Shown: in pieces, positions 1 through 6,675 of the stretch
How the letters are laid out: every line of letters starts with the position of its first letter
Position numbering within the stretch: the first letter of the stretch is position 1
From: Gemmatimonadaceae bacterium
Lineage (GTDB): Bacteria > Gemmatimonadota > Gemmatimonadetes > Gemmatimonadales > Gemmatimonadaceae
Reading direction: 5' to 3'
Length of the DNA stretch: 6,951 nt
Assembly (NCBI GenBank): GCA_025356185.1
Contig: JANXUN010000318.1
Span: forward strand, 1-6,951
Notes under the pieces: model-generated
Seen by the model: only the letters and a program-made list of their open reading frames with translations
Database searches by the model: none
What the model was told of the DNA's origin: nothing
Program-made: the position numbers and the translations under genes

Positions 1-140
1 TTCTTCTTCACCTAAAATTTCTACACCCATGGCCGCTGCCATATTGATGGCATTGTTTTCCGGTTTAAATTCCTTCCTGGAGTCCAGTCCTTCCTGATCG
101 TAGCAAATACTTCGTCGGCCTTTGGGGCTTTCGGCTGAGC
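1..140 (-). other. Segment unlike AsnB at the window edge: possible assembly or recombination junction
   Basis: The first bases differ in composition from the rest: 25 of 60 bases are G or C at 1-60 and 30 of 60 at 61-120, while the genes reach about 40 of 60. AsnB similarity ends at the codons covering 141-152. Within this segment the minus strand has another frame, open from 144 to the window edge, which from 102 leftwards reads like ordinary protein (YDQEGLDSRKEF, then NAINMAAAMGVEIL and GEEE). The asnB frame here reads instead like noise (RKDWTPGRNLNRK) before a stop at 21-23. A single missing base near 102-103 would join PKAPKADEVFA to YDQEG. The segment may therefore be the end of an unrelated coding sequence joined to asnB, with or without a base error. 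I do not recognise the protein it would encode. Confidence 0.5.
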
Positions 141-1172
141 ATCTTCAAGATGCCATACAAGGTCGGGCAACACACGCTCCATGTCGCCGGCCTTGAGTAC
201 GACTTCGTAATGCTCGGTCTTGTATGCGGCAGAGAGTTGTTCGGCCTTGGCGCGTTCGTCGAACGCGAGCTCCAAGCCCGAGGCCGATGAAAGGTCAAAG
301 CCGGCAGTGAAGCTCTTGACGTTTTGGAATGAACGTGCGGTGAGGCAGGTGACTGCACCGGAATCAATGCCACCGCTGAGATAGGTGCCGACTTCGACGT
401 CCGCTTGCACTTGGCGATTCACCGCTTGCTTGAACAGGCGGTCGAGTTCTTCGAGATACTCCGCCTCGGGTACGCCTTGTTCGTCGCGAAATTGATAGTC
501 CCACCACCGTTTGATGGAAAACGACGACGGCTCGCCAGCGTTGAGTTGAATCAGTGACGCGCGCGGCAGCAGCTTGATGTCTGCAAAGAGCGTGCGATCG
601 CTCAACACATTTTGAAACGTGAAATACTCATTGAGCGCGTCGGGGTTCACGTTTACCCGCACGCTCGGATGTTGCAAAATGGATTTGATTTCCGAACCGA
701 ACAACAGCGTCTGGCCATCCCAACGGTAGTACAGGGGCTTAATACCGTAGCGGTCACGCGCCAACAGCATGCGTGATTGACGCGAGTCCCACAGCGCAAA
801 CGCAAACATGCCATTGAACTTTTCGACGCATTTTGCTCCCCATGCGCGATACGCTTCCAGAATGACTTCTGAATCGCTTTGCGTCCGAAACGATGCCCCT
901 TTCTTTTCGAGTTCCCGACGCAGTTCGCGCCAATTGTAAATCTCACCGTTGAACGTGAGCATTAGTCGGCCACATGACGATCGCATGGGCTGGTGCCCGC
1001 TTGGCGAGAGATCGACAATCGCCAGGCGTCGATGACCAAAGCCCACGCCACCCTCCGCCCAAAATCCTTCGCCGTCGGGACCGCGATGTTTGACGATGTC
1101 CGTCATCGCGCGCAGCGTGTCCATCGGAACGGGCGCGCCGTGTACGTGAAAGATTCCGGTAATGCCACACAT
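21..1172 (-). CDS. asnB: AsnB-type glutamine-hydrolysing amidotransferase, C-terminally truncated or chimeric
   Basis: This is a class II glutamine amidotransferase of the asparagine synthase B family, which releases ammonia from glutamine and transfers it to an ATP-activated carboxylate. Seen: the start MCGITGIF with the Cys2 nucleophile, RGPDGEG at residues 30-36, HRRLAIVDLS at 47-56, NGEIYN at 75-80 and SDSE at 99-102 form a complete glutaminase domain. RDRYGIKPLYY (139-149) and FGSEIKSIL follow. The ATP pyrophosphatase loop is SGGIDSG (266-272), with Gly where Ser is often found. Homology runs to LVWHLED (338-344). After that the 39 residues do not resemble AsnB, and the usual SGxGGDExFGGY segment and the remaining ~250 residues of a ~600-630 residue protein are missing. 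The ATG has a GGAG ribosome binding site 10 bases upstream (1183-1186). It lies 19 bases after the epimerase gene, so the two are probably co-transcribed. In polysaccharide loci such proteins often amidate uronic acids (WbpS-like) rather than making asparagine. As read here, the product would lack a complete synthetase domain. Confidence 0.88.
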   Translation of the reverse strand: MCGITGIFHVHGAPVPMDTLRAMTDIVKHRGPDGEGFWAEGGVGFGHRRLAIVDLSPSGHQPMRSSCGRLMLTFNGEIYNWRELRRELEKKGASFRTQSDSEVILEAYRAWGAKCVEKFNGMFAFALWDSRQSRMLLARDRYGIKPLYYRWDGQTLLFGSEIKSILQHPSVRVNVNPDALNEYFTFQNVLSDRTLFADIKLLPRASLIQLNAGEPSSFSIKRWWDYQFRDEQGVPEAEYLEELDRLFKQAVNRQVQADVEVGTYLSGGIDSGAVTCLTARSFQNVKSFTAGFDLSSASGLELAFDERAKAEQLSAAYKTEHYEVVLKAGDMERVLPDLVWHLEDAQPKAPKADEVFATIRKDWTPGRNLNRKTMPSIWQRPWV

Positions 1173-1182
1173 CTACGCGTTA

Positions 1183-1186
1183 CTCC
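1183..1186 (-). promoter_or_regulatory. Ribosome binding site of asnB
   Basis: On the minus strand the gap between the epimerase stop and the asnB ATG contains TGGAG, with GGAG ending 10 bases before the ATG. It is the clearest Shine-Dalgarno sequence in the window and supports the start at MCGITG, which must be the N-terminus because Cys2 is the catalytic nucleophile. Confidence 0.65.
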
Positions 1187-1191
1187 AGCAG

Positions 1192-2202
1192 TTACGCAGC
1201 ATGTCGTTGCACTGGTCGCCCGGCGGCTTGAGCGGATACTCGATCGATGTGTGCGTCGCGCCACGCGATCAGTCGCGCCAAGCCTTCGCGTAAGCCAACG
1301 GTCGTGCGAAAGTTCAGATCGCGCGCGGCCTTCTCGGGACAACCGACGCGGTTAGTTACGAACACGCGACTTTGGGGCTCAAACTGAATGCGTGCTTGTG
1401 ATCCACGAATCTCGAGAATGAGTTCGGTCAGTTCTTTGAGCGAAGTGCGCGTGCCACTGCCGACGTTGTAGAACTCGTCTGAAATCGTGGATTCAAGCGC
1501 CAACACATTCGCCCGCGCGCAATCGCTGACGTAGATGAAATCGTACGCCGCTGATCCGTCGCCATGTAGAACTGGCGGCAGCCCCCGATCGAGGCGATCG
1601 AGAATCTTCATGATTACCGCGATGTAGGTGCCTTTGTAGTCTTGGCGCGCGCCGTAGACGTTCATGTATCGCATGCCGGCGAACGACAGGCCGTAACGAT
1701 CCAAGAACGCGCGAGCCATCGCCTCACCGGCAATTTTGGTCGCGCCGTAAAACGTGCGATTGTTGAACGGGTGCGATTCGGTCATTGGCAGTTCGACCGC
1801 GTCGCCGTACACCGAGGCGGACGAGGAGTACACGAGGCGCTCGATGCCATGATCTCGGCATGCCTCGAGCACGTTGAACGTCCCGCGGATGTTCACGTCG
1901 AAGGCCGCGCGTGGAAACTCGTGACACTGGAGCAGCCACAGGGCGGCGAGATGAACGACGCACTGGCTCTCACTGACCGCGGCAGACAGTACTTCGGATT
2001 GTAGGATGTCTCCGCCCGCCTCAAAGATCCGAACGCGGGGATCGCGCAAGGCGGGGCCGAGGTTGTCCACCGACCCGCGGCAGAAATTGTCATAGACGAT
2101 TACTTGCTTGACGTCGCGAGTCAGCAGCTCATCGACTACGTGCGATCCGATGAAGCCAGCGCCGCCAATGACGCACACGGTTTTGCCGCGAAGGTCTGCC
2201 AT
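1192..2202 (-). CDS. NAD-dependent epimerase/dehydratase (UDP-sugar 4-epimerase-like, extended SDR)
   Basis: This is an extended short-chain dehydrogenase/reductase that acts on a nucleotide-activated sugar, most likely interconverting C4 epimers such as UDP-Glc/Gal or UDP-GlcNAc/GalNAc in the cytoplasm. Seen, numbering from the ATG at 2202: the NAD-binding glycine motif GGAGFIGS (13-20), YDNF (37-40) after the second strand, GDI (64-66), VHLAAL (83-88), SSSASVYG with the active-site Ser (126-133), catalytic YGATK (Tyr152, Lys156), RYMNVYGARQ (178-187) and DFIYVSDCA (221-229), which precedes the sugar-pocket region. At 336 residues it is a normal length. The frame stays open upstream to a TTG at 2310, but the family N-terminus is close to the MADLRGKTVCVIGG start, so I chose that ATG although no good Shine-Dalgarno sequence precedes it. 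It is the first gene of the leftward pair. The exact substrate cannot be told from the sequence. Other members of this fold (dehydratases, GDP-sugar reductases) are less likely given the motif set. Confidence 0.85.
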   Translation of the reverse strand: MADLRGKTVCVIGGAGFIGSHVVDELLTRDVKQVIVYDNFCRGSVDNLGPALRDPRVRIFEAGGDILQSEVLSAAVSESQCVVHLAALWLLQCHEFPRAAFDVNIRGTFNVLEACRDHGIERLVYSSSASVYGDAVELPMTESHPFNNRTFYGATKIAGEAMARAFLDRYGLSFAGMRYMNVYGARQDYKGTYIAVIMKILDRLDRGLPPVLHGDGSAAYDFIYVSDCARANVLALESTISDEFYNVGSGTRTSLKELTELILEIRGSQARIQFEPQSRVFVTNRVGCPEKAARDLNFRTTVGLREGLARLIAWRDAHIDRVSAQAAGRPVQRHAA

Positions 2203-2410
2203 GAAGAGGTCCGTCGTGTGATAGTGCCAAGTGATGCGCCACTGAGAAGCGTGGCCGACCATCGAGGTAGAAGCAGGAGATATGCCATGCTGTAAGTGCT
2301 TATGTTTCAATACTTTAGAATTTTGTATGACCGCCGCAGGAGGCGTTTTATTGGCGCGTATTGCCCAGTGCTAGGAAAAATCAGCCGGTGCGTGGTTGGT
2401 GACGGTAACT

Positions 2411-2425
2411 CGGCAATGTATGCCG
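2411..2425. repeat. Short inverted repeat CGGCA-N5-TGCCG
   Basis: A perfect 5-base inverted repeat with a 5-base spacer lies in the divergent intergenic region, just before the AACGGCCGTT palindrome. It could be part of an operator or a weak hairpin. Alone it is short enough to arise by chance. Confidence 0.3.
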
Positions 2426-2429
2426 CTCT

Positions 2430-2439
2430 AACGGCCGTT
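2430..2439. repeat. 10-base perfect palindrome AACGGCCGTT
   Basis: This self-complementary 10-mer lies in the intergenic region and is followed at once by a direct repeat of GCCGTTT (2434-2440 and 2444-2450). Such a dyad could be a site for a dimeric regulator, but no regulator gene is in view. Confidence 0.35.
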
Positions 2440-2469
2440 TATTGCCGTTTCAGATCCGACTACGGCTCG

Positions 2470-2481
2470 ACGAATATTCGT
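2470..2481. repeat. 12-base perfect palindrome ACGAATATTCGT
   Basis: This AT-centred, fully self-complementary 12-mer lies about 95 bases upstream of the glycosyltransferase operon start. It is the longest perfect palindrome I found in the gap and the best candidate operator. Seven bases on, at 2488-2498, is TTGT-GTA-ACAA, another small dyad. Confidence 0.4.
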
Positions 2482-2576
2482 AAACACTTGTGTAACAACC
2501 AGTTAACCACTTGGCACAAATCGTGAATTAGGGTCGCGCGTACAAGCGCGGTCTTCACGCCATTCCGAGCATTTCG

Positions 2577-4487
2577 ATGTCCGTCTCCCCGATGAATACC
2601 AGCACAATCGCGAGCATTCAACTCACTCCGGCTGGATTACCACGCTTCGTTGTGCCATCCACCGACGATGAGTCATGGGAGTGGGCAGCGGAGCGCGAGT
2701 CAGCGGGAGGCATAGACGCTGAGATTCGCGCCTTTCTGGACGCGCAGTTGGAGACGGGCGATGTGGTCGTCGATCTCGATCCGGGGTTCGGATTCGTGGC
2801 GCTTAGTGCGACGACGGCGCCGTCGGGAATGCCGACCGTCTTCATCGCAGGGCTCTCATCCGATCGAACCCAGCAATTGCAGGACGCGGCGGCGGACGCT
2901 GGCGGTTGGATTGAGTCGCTCGGTGCGGCAGAGCTTGATGCGTTGAGCACGCACGTCGATTCGCGCCTTGAGCCGCGGGGACGCGTGTTCGTGCACGTGC
3001 GCGCGGAGAATGTCGCGTGGGCGTGTTCGGCGTTGATGCCGCTCTTTGGCGCAGAACGGGTGTTGGCCATCTGCGTGAGCGACGCCGCAAGCAGTGAGCG
3101 GTGGGCCGACGCGCGAGCGGTGCTGGCGCTCAATCAGTTTACGCCATGCGGTATGCGAGAGCAGCAAGGCGAGGCCATCGTGCTGCCGTTTCGCGGTGCG
3201 CCCGATGGTCCGGTGATTGCGCTGCCGACATCGGTAGCGGGCGACGTACCAACGTCGGATGAGCTCACAGCGCACGTGGATGTGGACGATTCGATTTTTG
3301 GCGCGATCAACGTAGTGGACAAGCCTGCGGCTTCACCGACGACGGTTGCTGCGTCATCGCCGATCGCTTTGCGCGATTCGTCACGCTGGAGCGCGATGCG
3401 CGACGGGTTCTCGTTTATCGCGCCGCATTCGCGAACGGGCTACGGCATGGCGGCAGCGCATCTACTGCGTGCCCTTCAGGCGAAGCAGATACCTATCGCG
3501 TTCTTCCCGATCGGACCGCTGGATCGTGGGTTGATCGACAATGACACGCTCTCACACGGGTTGCAGTTGCAAGGCGCGTATCGCCCCGACGTACCGAGCG
3601 TGCGGATGTCGCAACAGTTCGATTTGGCGTTGCATGTGGGCCGCGGTACACGTATCGCATACACCGTCTTCGAACGCGACGAATTTACGGCGAGTGAACG
3701 GCATCATCTTGAACAACAGGACGCGTTGCTCGTCTGTTCGGAGTGGGCGCGGCAAGTATGTCTCGATAACGGCATCACTGATAAGCCGATTCACGTGGTG
3801 CCGCACGGTGTCGATCGCGAGGTCTTTCACGAAGGAGTGATCGCCACGACGGACAGCACTGAGACGGTGTTTCTACAGGTTGGGAAACTCGAATCACGCA
3901 AAGGGCAACTCGAATTGCTGCGCGCATTCGAGGCGGCATTCACGCCACGCGATGCGGTGCGTCTCGTGCTGTCGTGTCACAACCCATTCGTTTCTGTGTC
4001 AGCAATGGCGTTGATGCTGGCGCCATTTACGAGCTCACCACTAGCATCGCGCATCACGATCATGGATCGCGAGCTGCCGGCGCTGTCAGACGTCGCGGCG
4101 TTGATGGCGGGAGCGGATTGCGGTGTGTTTCCGTCGCGCTCAGAAGGGTGGAACCTTGAAGCACTGGAAATGCTTTCCATGGGCAAGTCCGTCGTTGCGA
4201 CAAGTTGCACAGGCCACACCGAATATCTCACGCGCGACAACGCGCGGTTGATCAAGATCGACGCCTTTGAACCGGCGATCTCGAACGGCGTACCGTTGAC
4301 CGGACAGTGGGCGGCATGGGGCAACTCACAGCACGAGCAACTCATCGCGCATTTGCGCGCCATACACGCAGCGAAGCAGACCGCAGGGTTCATGCCGCGC
4401 AATGATGCTGGGATTCGCACCGCACTGCACTATAGCTGGTCGTACGCAGCCGATTGTTTGGTGCGTGGTCTCGACGCGATCGCGTGA
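2577..4487 (+). CDS. Fusion protein: degenerate FkbM-like methyltransferase fold plus GT4 glycosyltransferase
   Basis: This 636-residue protein has two parts. Residues ~46-205 resemble a class I methyltransferase of the FkbM type: GDVVVDLDPGFGFVAL (61-76) sits where the SAM-binding DxGAxxG motif would be, but the glycine pattern is altered. VHVRAENVAWA (139-149) replaces the usual acidic DxEG motif, so catalysis is doubtful. A linker rich in Ala, Ser, Thr and Pro (about 247-262) follows. From ~272 the protein is a retaining glycosyltransferase of family 4: a GYG nucleotide-sugar loop (SRTGYGMAAAHLL, 285-297), VCSEWAR (386-392), HVVPHGVD (406-413), VGKLESRKG (435-443) with the phosphate-binding Lys442, and the E-x7-E motif EGWNLEALE (Glu523, Glu531). 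It probably transfers a sugar to a lipid-linked intermediate on the cytoplasmic side of the membrane; no transmembrane segment or signal peptide is evident. The ATG at 2577 and one at 2592 are both possible starts and neither has a clear ribosome binding site. It heads the rightward operon, and its TGA overlaps the next start. Confidence 0.8.
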   Translation: MSVSPMNTSTIASIQLTPAGLPRFVVPSTDDESWEWAAERESAGGIDAEIRAFLDAQLETGDVVVDLDPGFGFVALSATTAPSGMPTVFIAGLSSDRTQQLQDAAADAGGWIESLGAAELDALSTHVDSRLEPRGRVFVHVRAENVAWACSALMPLFGAERVLAICVSDAASSERWADARAVLALNQFTPCGMREQQGEAIVLPFRGAPDGPVIALPTSVAGDVPTSDELTAHVDVDDSIFGAINVVDKPAASPTTVAASSPIALRDSSRWSAMRDGFSFIAPHSRTGYGMAAAHLLRALQAKQIPIAFFPIGPLDRGLIDNDTLSHGLQLQGAYRPDVPSVRMSQQFDLALHVGRGTRIAYTVFERDEFTASERHHLEQQDALLVCSEWARQVCLDNGITDKPIHVVPHGVDREVFHEGVIATTDSTETVFLQVGKLESRKGQLELLRAFEAAFTPRDAVRLVLSCHNPFVSVSAMALMLAPFTSSPLASRITIMDRELPALSDVAALMAGADCGVFPSRSEGWNLEALEMLSMGKSVVATSCTGHTEYLTRDNARLIKIDAFEPAISNGVPLTGQWAAWGNSQHEQLIAHLRAIHAAKQTAGFMPRNDAGIRTALHYSWSYAADCLVRGLDAIA

Positions 4488-5617
4488 AAATTCTGCACCT
4501 CGCTATCGCCGGCGCCGATCAGCGCGGCGTGCATCGCAAGCTCGCTGAGCAAGTCTCGACCATGCGCCGTTGTGGCACGACAGTCGAGTCGTGCGTTGTG
4601 GTGGACTCATCGGTCGCGGCAATACCAGAGGATGCGCCGTACGCACTGTTCGACGTTCCCGGTGGCGGATATTCTGCGCGAAGTCGCGACGAGGCATTTG
4701 CGCATTTCCGCGCGCTCGTCGACACGTTCGCACCAGACGTCGTGTACATGCGGTATCCTGTGTATGATGCGCACGTGGCGGCATTCGTCGCGCACGCACC
4801 GCCCGTCGTCTTTGAATTGCAAACGATCTTCGCGAACGAAGTGCCCGAGGGGGCTGCGGCGGCTGAAGCGCAGTGGGCGTCGCGTGTGCTGCCGATCACC
4901 GCTGGACTTGTGGCCGTGACATTGGAAATCCTCGAAGCTGAGTTGATGCGTGCGTCGAGCGCGTTGCCGGGTCACGTGATGCCTAACGGCGCGGATCCGC
5001 GAACGATTCCATTTACCACACCCCGCCTGTCGACGTCGCGGATTGACGTGCTGTGCGTGGCATCATTCTATGCGTGGCATGGCGTTGACCGGCTCATTGT
5101 CGGCATGGTGGCCGAGCCTGACGTGAGCGACGTGCATCTGCATTTGGTTGGCGATGGGCCGACGATACCGGCGTTGCGTACACTTGTCTCAGAGGCTGGA
5201 CTCGAAGCACGTGTGCACTTCCACGGCGCGATGCCGGTTGCTGCGCTCGATGACTGGTATGCGCAGGCGCACGTCGCAATAGGATCGCTCGCGCCGCATC
5301 GGGTCGGGTTGCGTGAACTCGCGGCTCTTAAACATCGTGAGTACGTGCTGCGTGGCATTCCCATGATCTTCGCCGGAGGCGATGCGGATTTCTCAGTACC
5401 GCCACCATGGCTTCGCGTCGTACCCGCCGATGACTCGCCGGTGTCGCCGCGTCTGCTGCGCGCACTCGCGTTGGCGTGGAGCGCGGAGTCGCGTCGGCGA
5501 CAGATTCGCGCGTGGGGAGAAGCGCACCTGTCGTGGGACGTGAAGATTCCGCGCCTGCTGGAATTCTTGTCGTCGGTAGCCGCCGTGGAGCCGGCTGGCG
5601 CGCTCTTCCTCGCATGA
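4484..5617 (+). CDS. GT4-type glycosyltransferase
   Basis: This 377-residue protein has the two-Rossmann GT-B fold of glycosyltransferase family 4. Seen, numbering from the GTG start: MKILHLAIAG and RGVHRKLAEQVSTM (14-27) form the N-terminal acceptor-side domain, with DVVYMRYP at 85-92. VMPNGAD (165-171) begins the donor half, then VASFYAWHGVDRLI (192-205), HLVGDGP (220-226), RVHFHGAM (243-250), and ELAALKHRE (278-286), which keeps the E-x7-E spacing inside the pattern GLRELAALKHREYVLRGIP. The WHG in place of the more usual WKG, together with this variant motif, seems typical of one GT4 subgroup found in polysaccharide loci. The open frame extends back to a TTG at 4454, but the GTG at 4484 gives a family-like N-terminus and overlaps the upstream stop as GTGA, so translation is probably coupled. 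No Shine-Dalgarno sequence precedes it. Donor and acceptor sugars cannot be told. Confidence 0.82.
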   Translation: MKILHLAIAGADQRGVHRKLAEQVSTMRRCGTTVESCVVVDSSVAAIPEDAPYALFDVPGGGYSARSRDEAFAHFRALVDTFAPDVVYMRYPVYDAHVAAFVAHAPPVVFELQTIFANEVPEGAAAAEAQWASRVLPITAGLVAVTLEILEAELMRASSALPGHVMPNGADPRTIPFTTPRLSTSRIDVLCVASFYAWHGVDRLIVGMVAEPDVSDVHLHLVGDGPTIPALRTLVSEAGLEARVHFHGAMPVAALDDWYAQAHVAIGSLAPHRVGLRELAALKHREYVLRGIPMIFAGGDADFSVPPPWLRVVPADDSPVSPRLLRALALAWSAESRRRQIRAWGEAHLSWDVKIPRLLEFLSSVAAVEPAGALFLA

Positions 5618-6675
5618 GGATCACGACGGTGTTAGGCGCGCGTCCGCAGTTTATCAAAGCGGCGGCTGTCTCTCGAGCAGTACGGGCGCGATTCTCTGAA
5701 CGCTTGATACACACGGGGCAGCACTACGACGCGCAAATGTCCGACGTATTTTTTTCGGAACTTGATATTCCCGCGCCTGATGTCACTCTGCAGGTAGGAT
5801 CAGCGTCGCACGGCGCACAGACGGGACGCATGCTCGAAGCAATTGAGTCAGATCTCCTTGCATATCGACCCGATGCCGTGCTGGTGTATGGCGACACCAA
5901 TTCGACGCTTGCGGGTTGCCTGGCCGCCGTCAAGTTGCATCTACCCGTGATTCATGTCGAATCGGGCCTGCGCAGCTTTGTGCACACGATGCCCGAAGAG
6001 ATCAACCGCGTTGTGACGGATCGACTGAGCCGAGTGTGTTGTTGTCCCAGTGAATCAGCGCGCGCGCAGCTTGCGGCGGAAGGGATTACGCGCGGCGTCG
6101 AAGTAGTTGGCGATGTGATGCTGGATGCCCTGCTTGACGCGTCTGATCGTATCGGTGACGATCGACGACCGCTGCAACTATGGGGCGTGACCTCGGGCGC
6201 ATACGTTTTGGCGACGGTGCATCGCGCAGCTAACACGGACGACCCGTCGCGGCTTGCCGCGATTGTGCAGGCATTTAGCGCGATGCAAGAAATGATTTTG
6301 TGTCCGCTCCACCCGCGCACCGTTCACGCGCTTGCGCAGCAACGCCTGTCATTGCCGTCCAATGTACGCGTGGTTCCGCCTCTGAGCTATCTCGACATGG
6401 TGCGCGCCATGCGTTATGCACGATGCATACTCACCGATTCCGGTGGTGTACAAAAAGAAGCGTATTGGCTTGGAATTCCGTGCATTACACTGCGCGAAGA
6501 GACGGAGTGGACTGAGACAGTTACCAGTGGATGGAACGCGCTTGTCGATGTGGACCCGCGTCGCATTGCTGCGGCTGTCCGCGCGGCGGCTCCCGCAGCT
6601 ACCGTTCGTCATGCGTACGGGACGCGCGGTGCAGCGCAGCGCGTGGTAGACGCGATCGCGCTACATCTCTCGTAG
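5614..6675 (+). CDS. Non-hydrolysing UDP-HexNAc 2-epimerase (WecB/WbpI family)
   Basis: The enzyme inverts C2 of a UDP-activated N-acetylated sugar, giving for example UDP-ManNAc from UDP-GlcNAc. Seen: GARPQFIK (8-15), HTGQHYDAQMSDVFF (33-47), VYGDTNSTLAG (91-101, Asp94), HVESGLRS (114-121, Glu116), MPEEINR (126-132), TVHRAANTDDP (201-211, His203), PLHPRT (231-236), DSGGVQKEA (275-283) and LREETEWTE (293-301). These are the usual catalytic and UDP-binding elements. The length of 353 residues and the TVHRAxNTDDP form resemble WbpI, which acts on UDP-2,3-diacetamido-glucuronate, more than the ~376-residue E. coli WecB, so the substrate may be a modified sugar. The Ala of the common HxEAGLRS motif is Ser117 here. 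The frame is open back to 5476, but the ATG at 5614 gives the conserved N-terminus and overlaps the upstream stop as ATGA, indicating translational coupling. Last gene of the operon; its end overlaps the converging methyltransferase gene. Confidence 0.9.
   Translation: MRITTVLGARPQFIKAAAVSRAVRARFSERLIHTGQHYDAQMSDVFFSELDIPAPDVTLQVGSASHGAQTGRMLEAIESDLLAYRPDAVLVYGDTNSTLAGCLAAVKLHLPVIHVESGLRSFVHTMPEEINRVVTDRLSRVCCCPSESARAQLAAEGITRGVEVVGDVMLDALLDASDRIGDDRRPLQLWGVTSGAYVLATVHRAANTDDPSRLAAIVQAFSAMQEMILCPLHPRTVHALAQQRLSLPSNVRVVPPLSYLDMVRAMRYARCILTDSGGVQKEAYWLGIPCITLREETEWTETVTSGWNALVDVDPRRIAAAVRAAAPAATVRHAYGTRGAAQRVVDAIALHLS

Larger units (their letters stand above)
2203..2576. promoter_or_regulatory. 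Divergent intergenic region, probably carrying promoters for both units
   Basis: These 374 bases separate the leftward epimerase-asnB pair from the rightward glycosyltransferase operon, so promoters for both should lie here. The stretch is AT-richer than the genes (24 of 60 bases are G or C at 2281-2340). It holds a cluster of small palindromes between 2411 and 2498. No convincing -35/-10 pair could be picked for either direction. The plus frame at 2296-2526 is open for 76 codons, but the peptide (rich in Arg and Tyr at its start, resembling nothing) has no ribosome binding site and looks spurious. A start for the epimerase further upstream (TTG 2310 or ATG 2262) would shorten this region. 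Confidence 0.5.

Noticed and set aside
2396..2424. TTGGTG and TATGCC, 17 bases apart, as a sigma-70 promoter for the rightward operon
   Set aside because: Each element matches the consensus at only about three of six positions, which is expected by chance in a region of this size.
2296..2526. A 76-codon plus-strand open frame in the divergent gap, as a possible small gene
   Set aside because: No ribosome binding site, no recognisable motif, an unlikely composition, and it would occupy the region expected to carry promoters.
2512..2528. TGGCAC followed by GTGAA as a sigma-54 promoter
   Set aside because: The -24 half (TGGCAC) fits, but at the required spacing the -12 GC is GA, so the essential dinucleotide is missing.
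2535..2550. Hairpin CGCGC-N6-GCGCG just before the first glycosyltransferase gene
   Set aside because: A 5-base stem of alternating CG is common by chance in GC-rich DNA, and there is no T-run or other sign of a terminator or riboswitch.
4474..4485. An identical GACGCGATCGCG 12-mer at the ends of two genes (4474-4485 and about 6650-6661), as a possible repeated element
   Set aside because: Both copies lie in coding sequence for the same short peptide (DAIA) in similar C-terminal helices, and GCG/GAT/ATC codons are frequent here, so codon use explains them.
5476..5613. A 46-residue N-terminal extension of the 2-epimerase
   Set aside because: It overlaps the end of the upstream gene in another frame, is Arg/Gly-rich noise, and the family N-terminus begins exactly at MRITTVLGARPQFIK.
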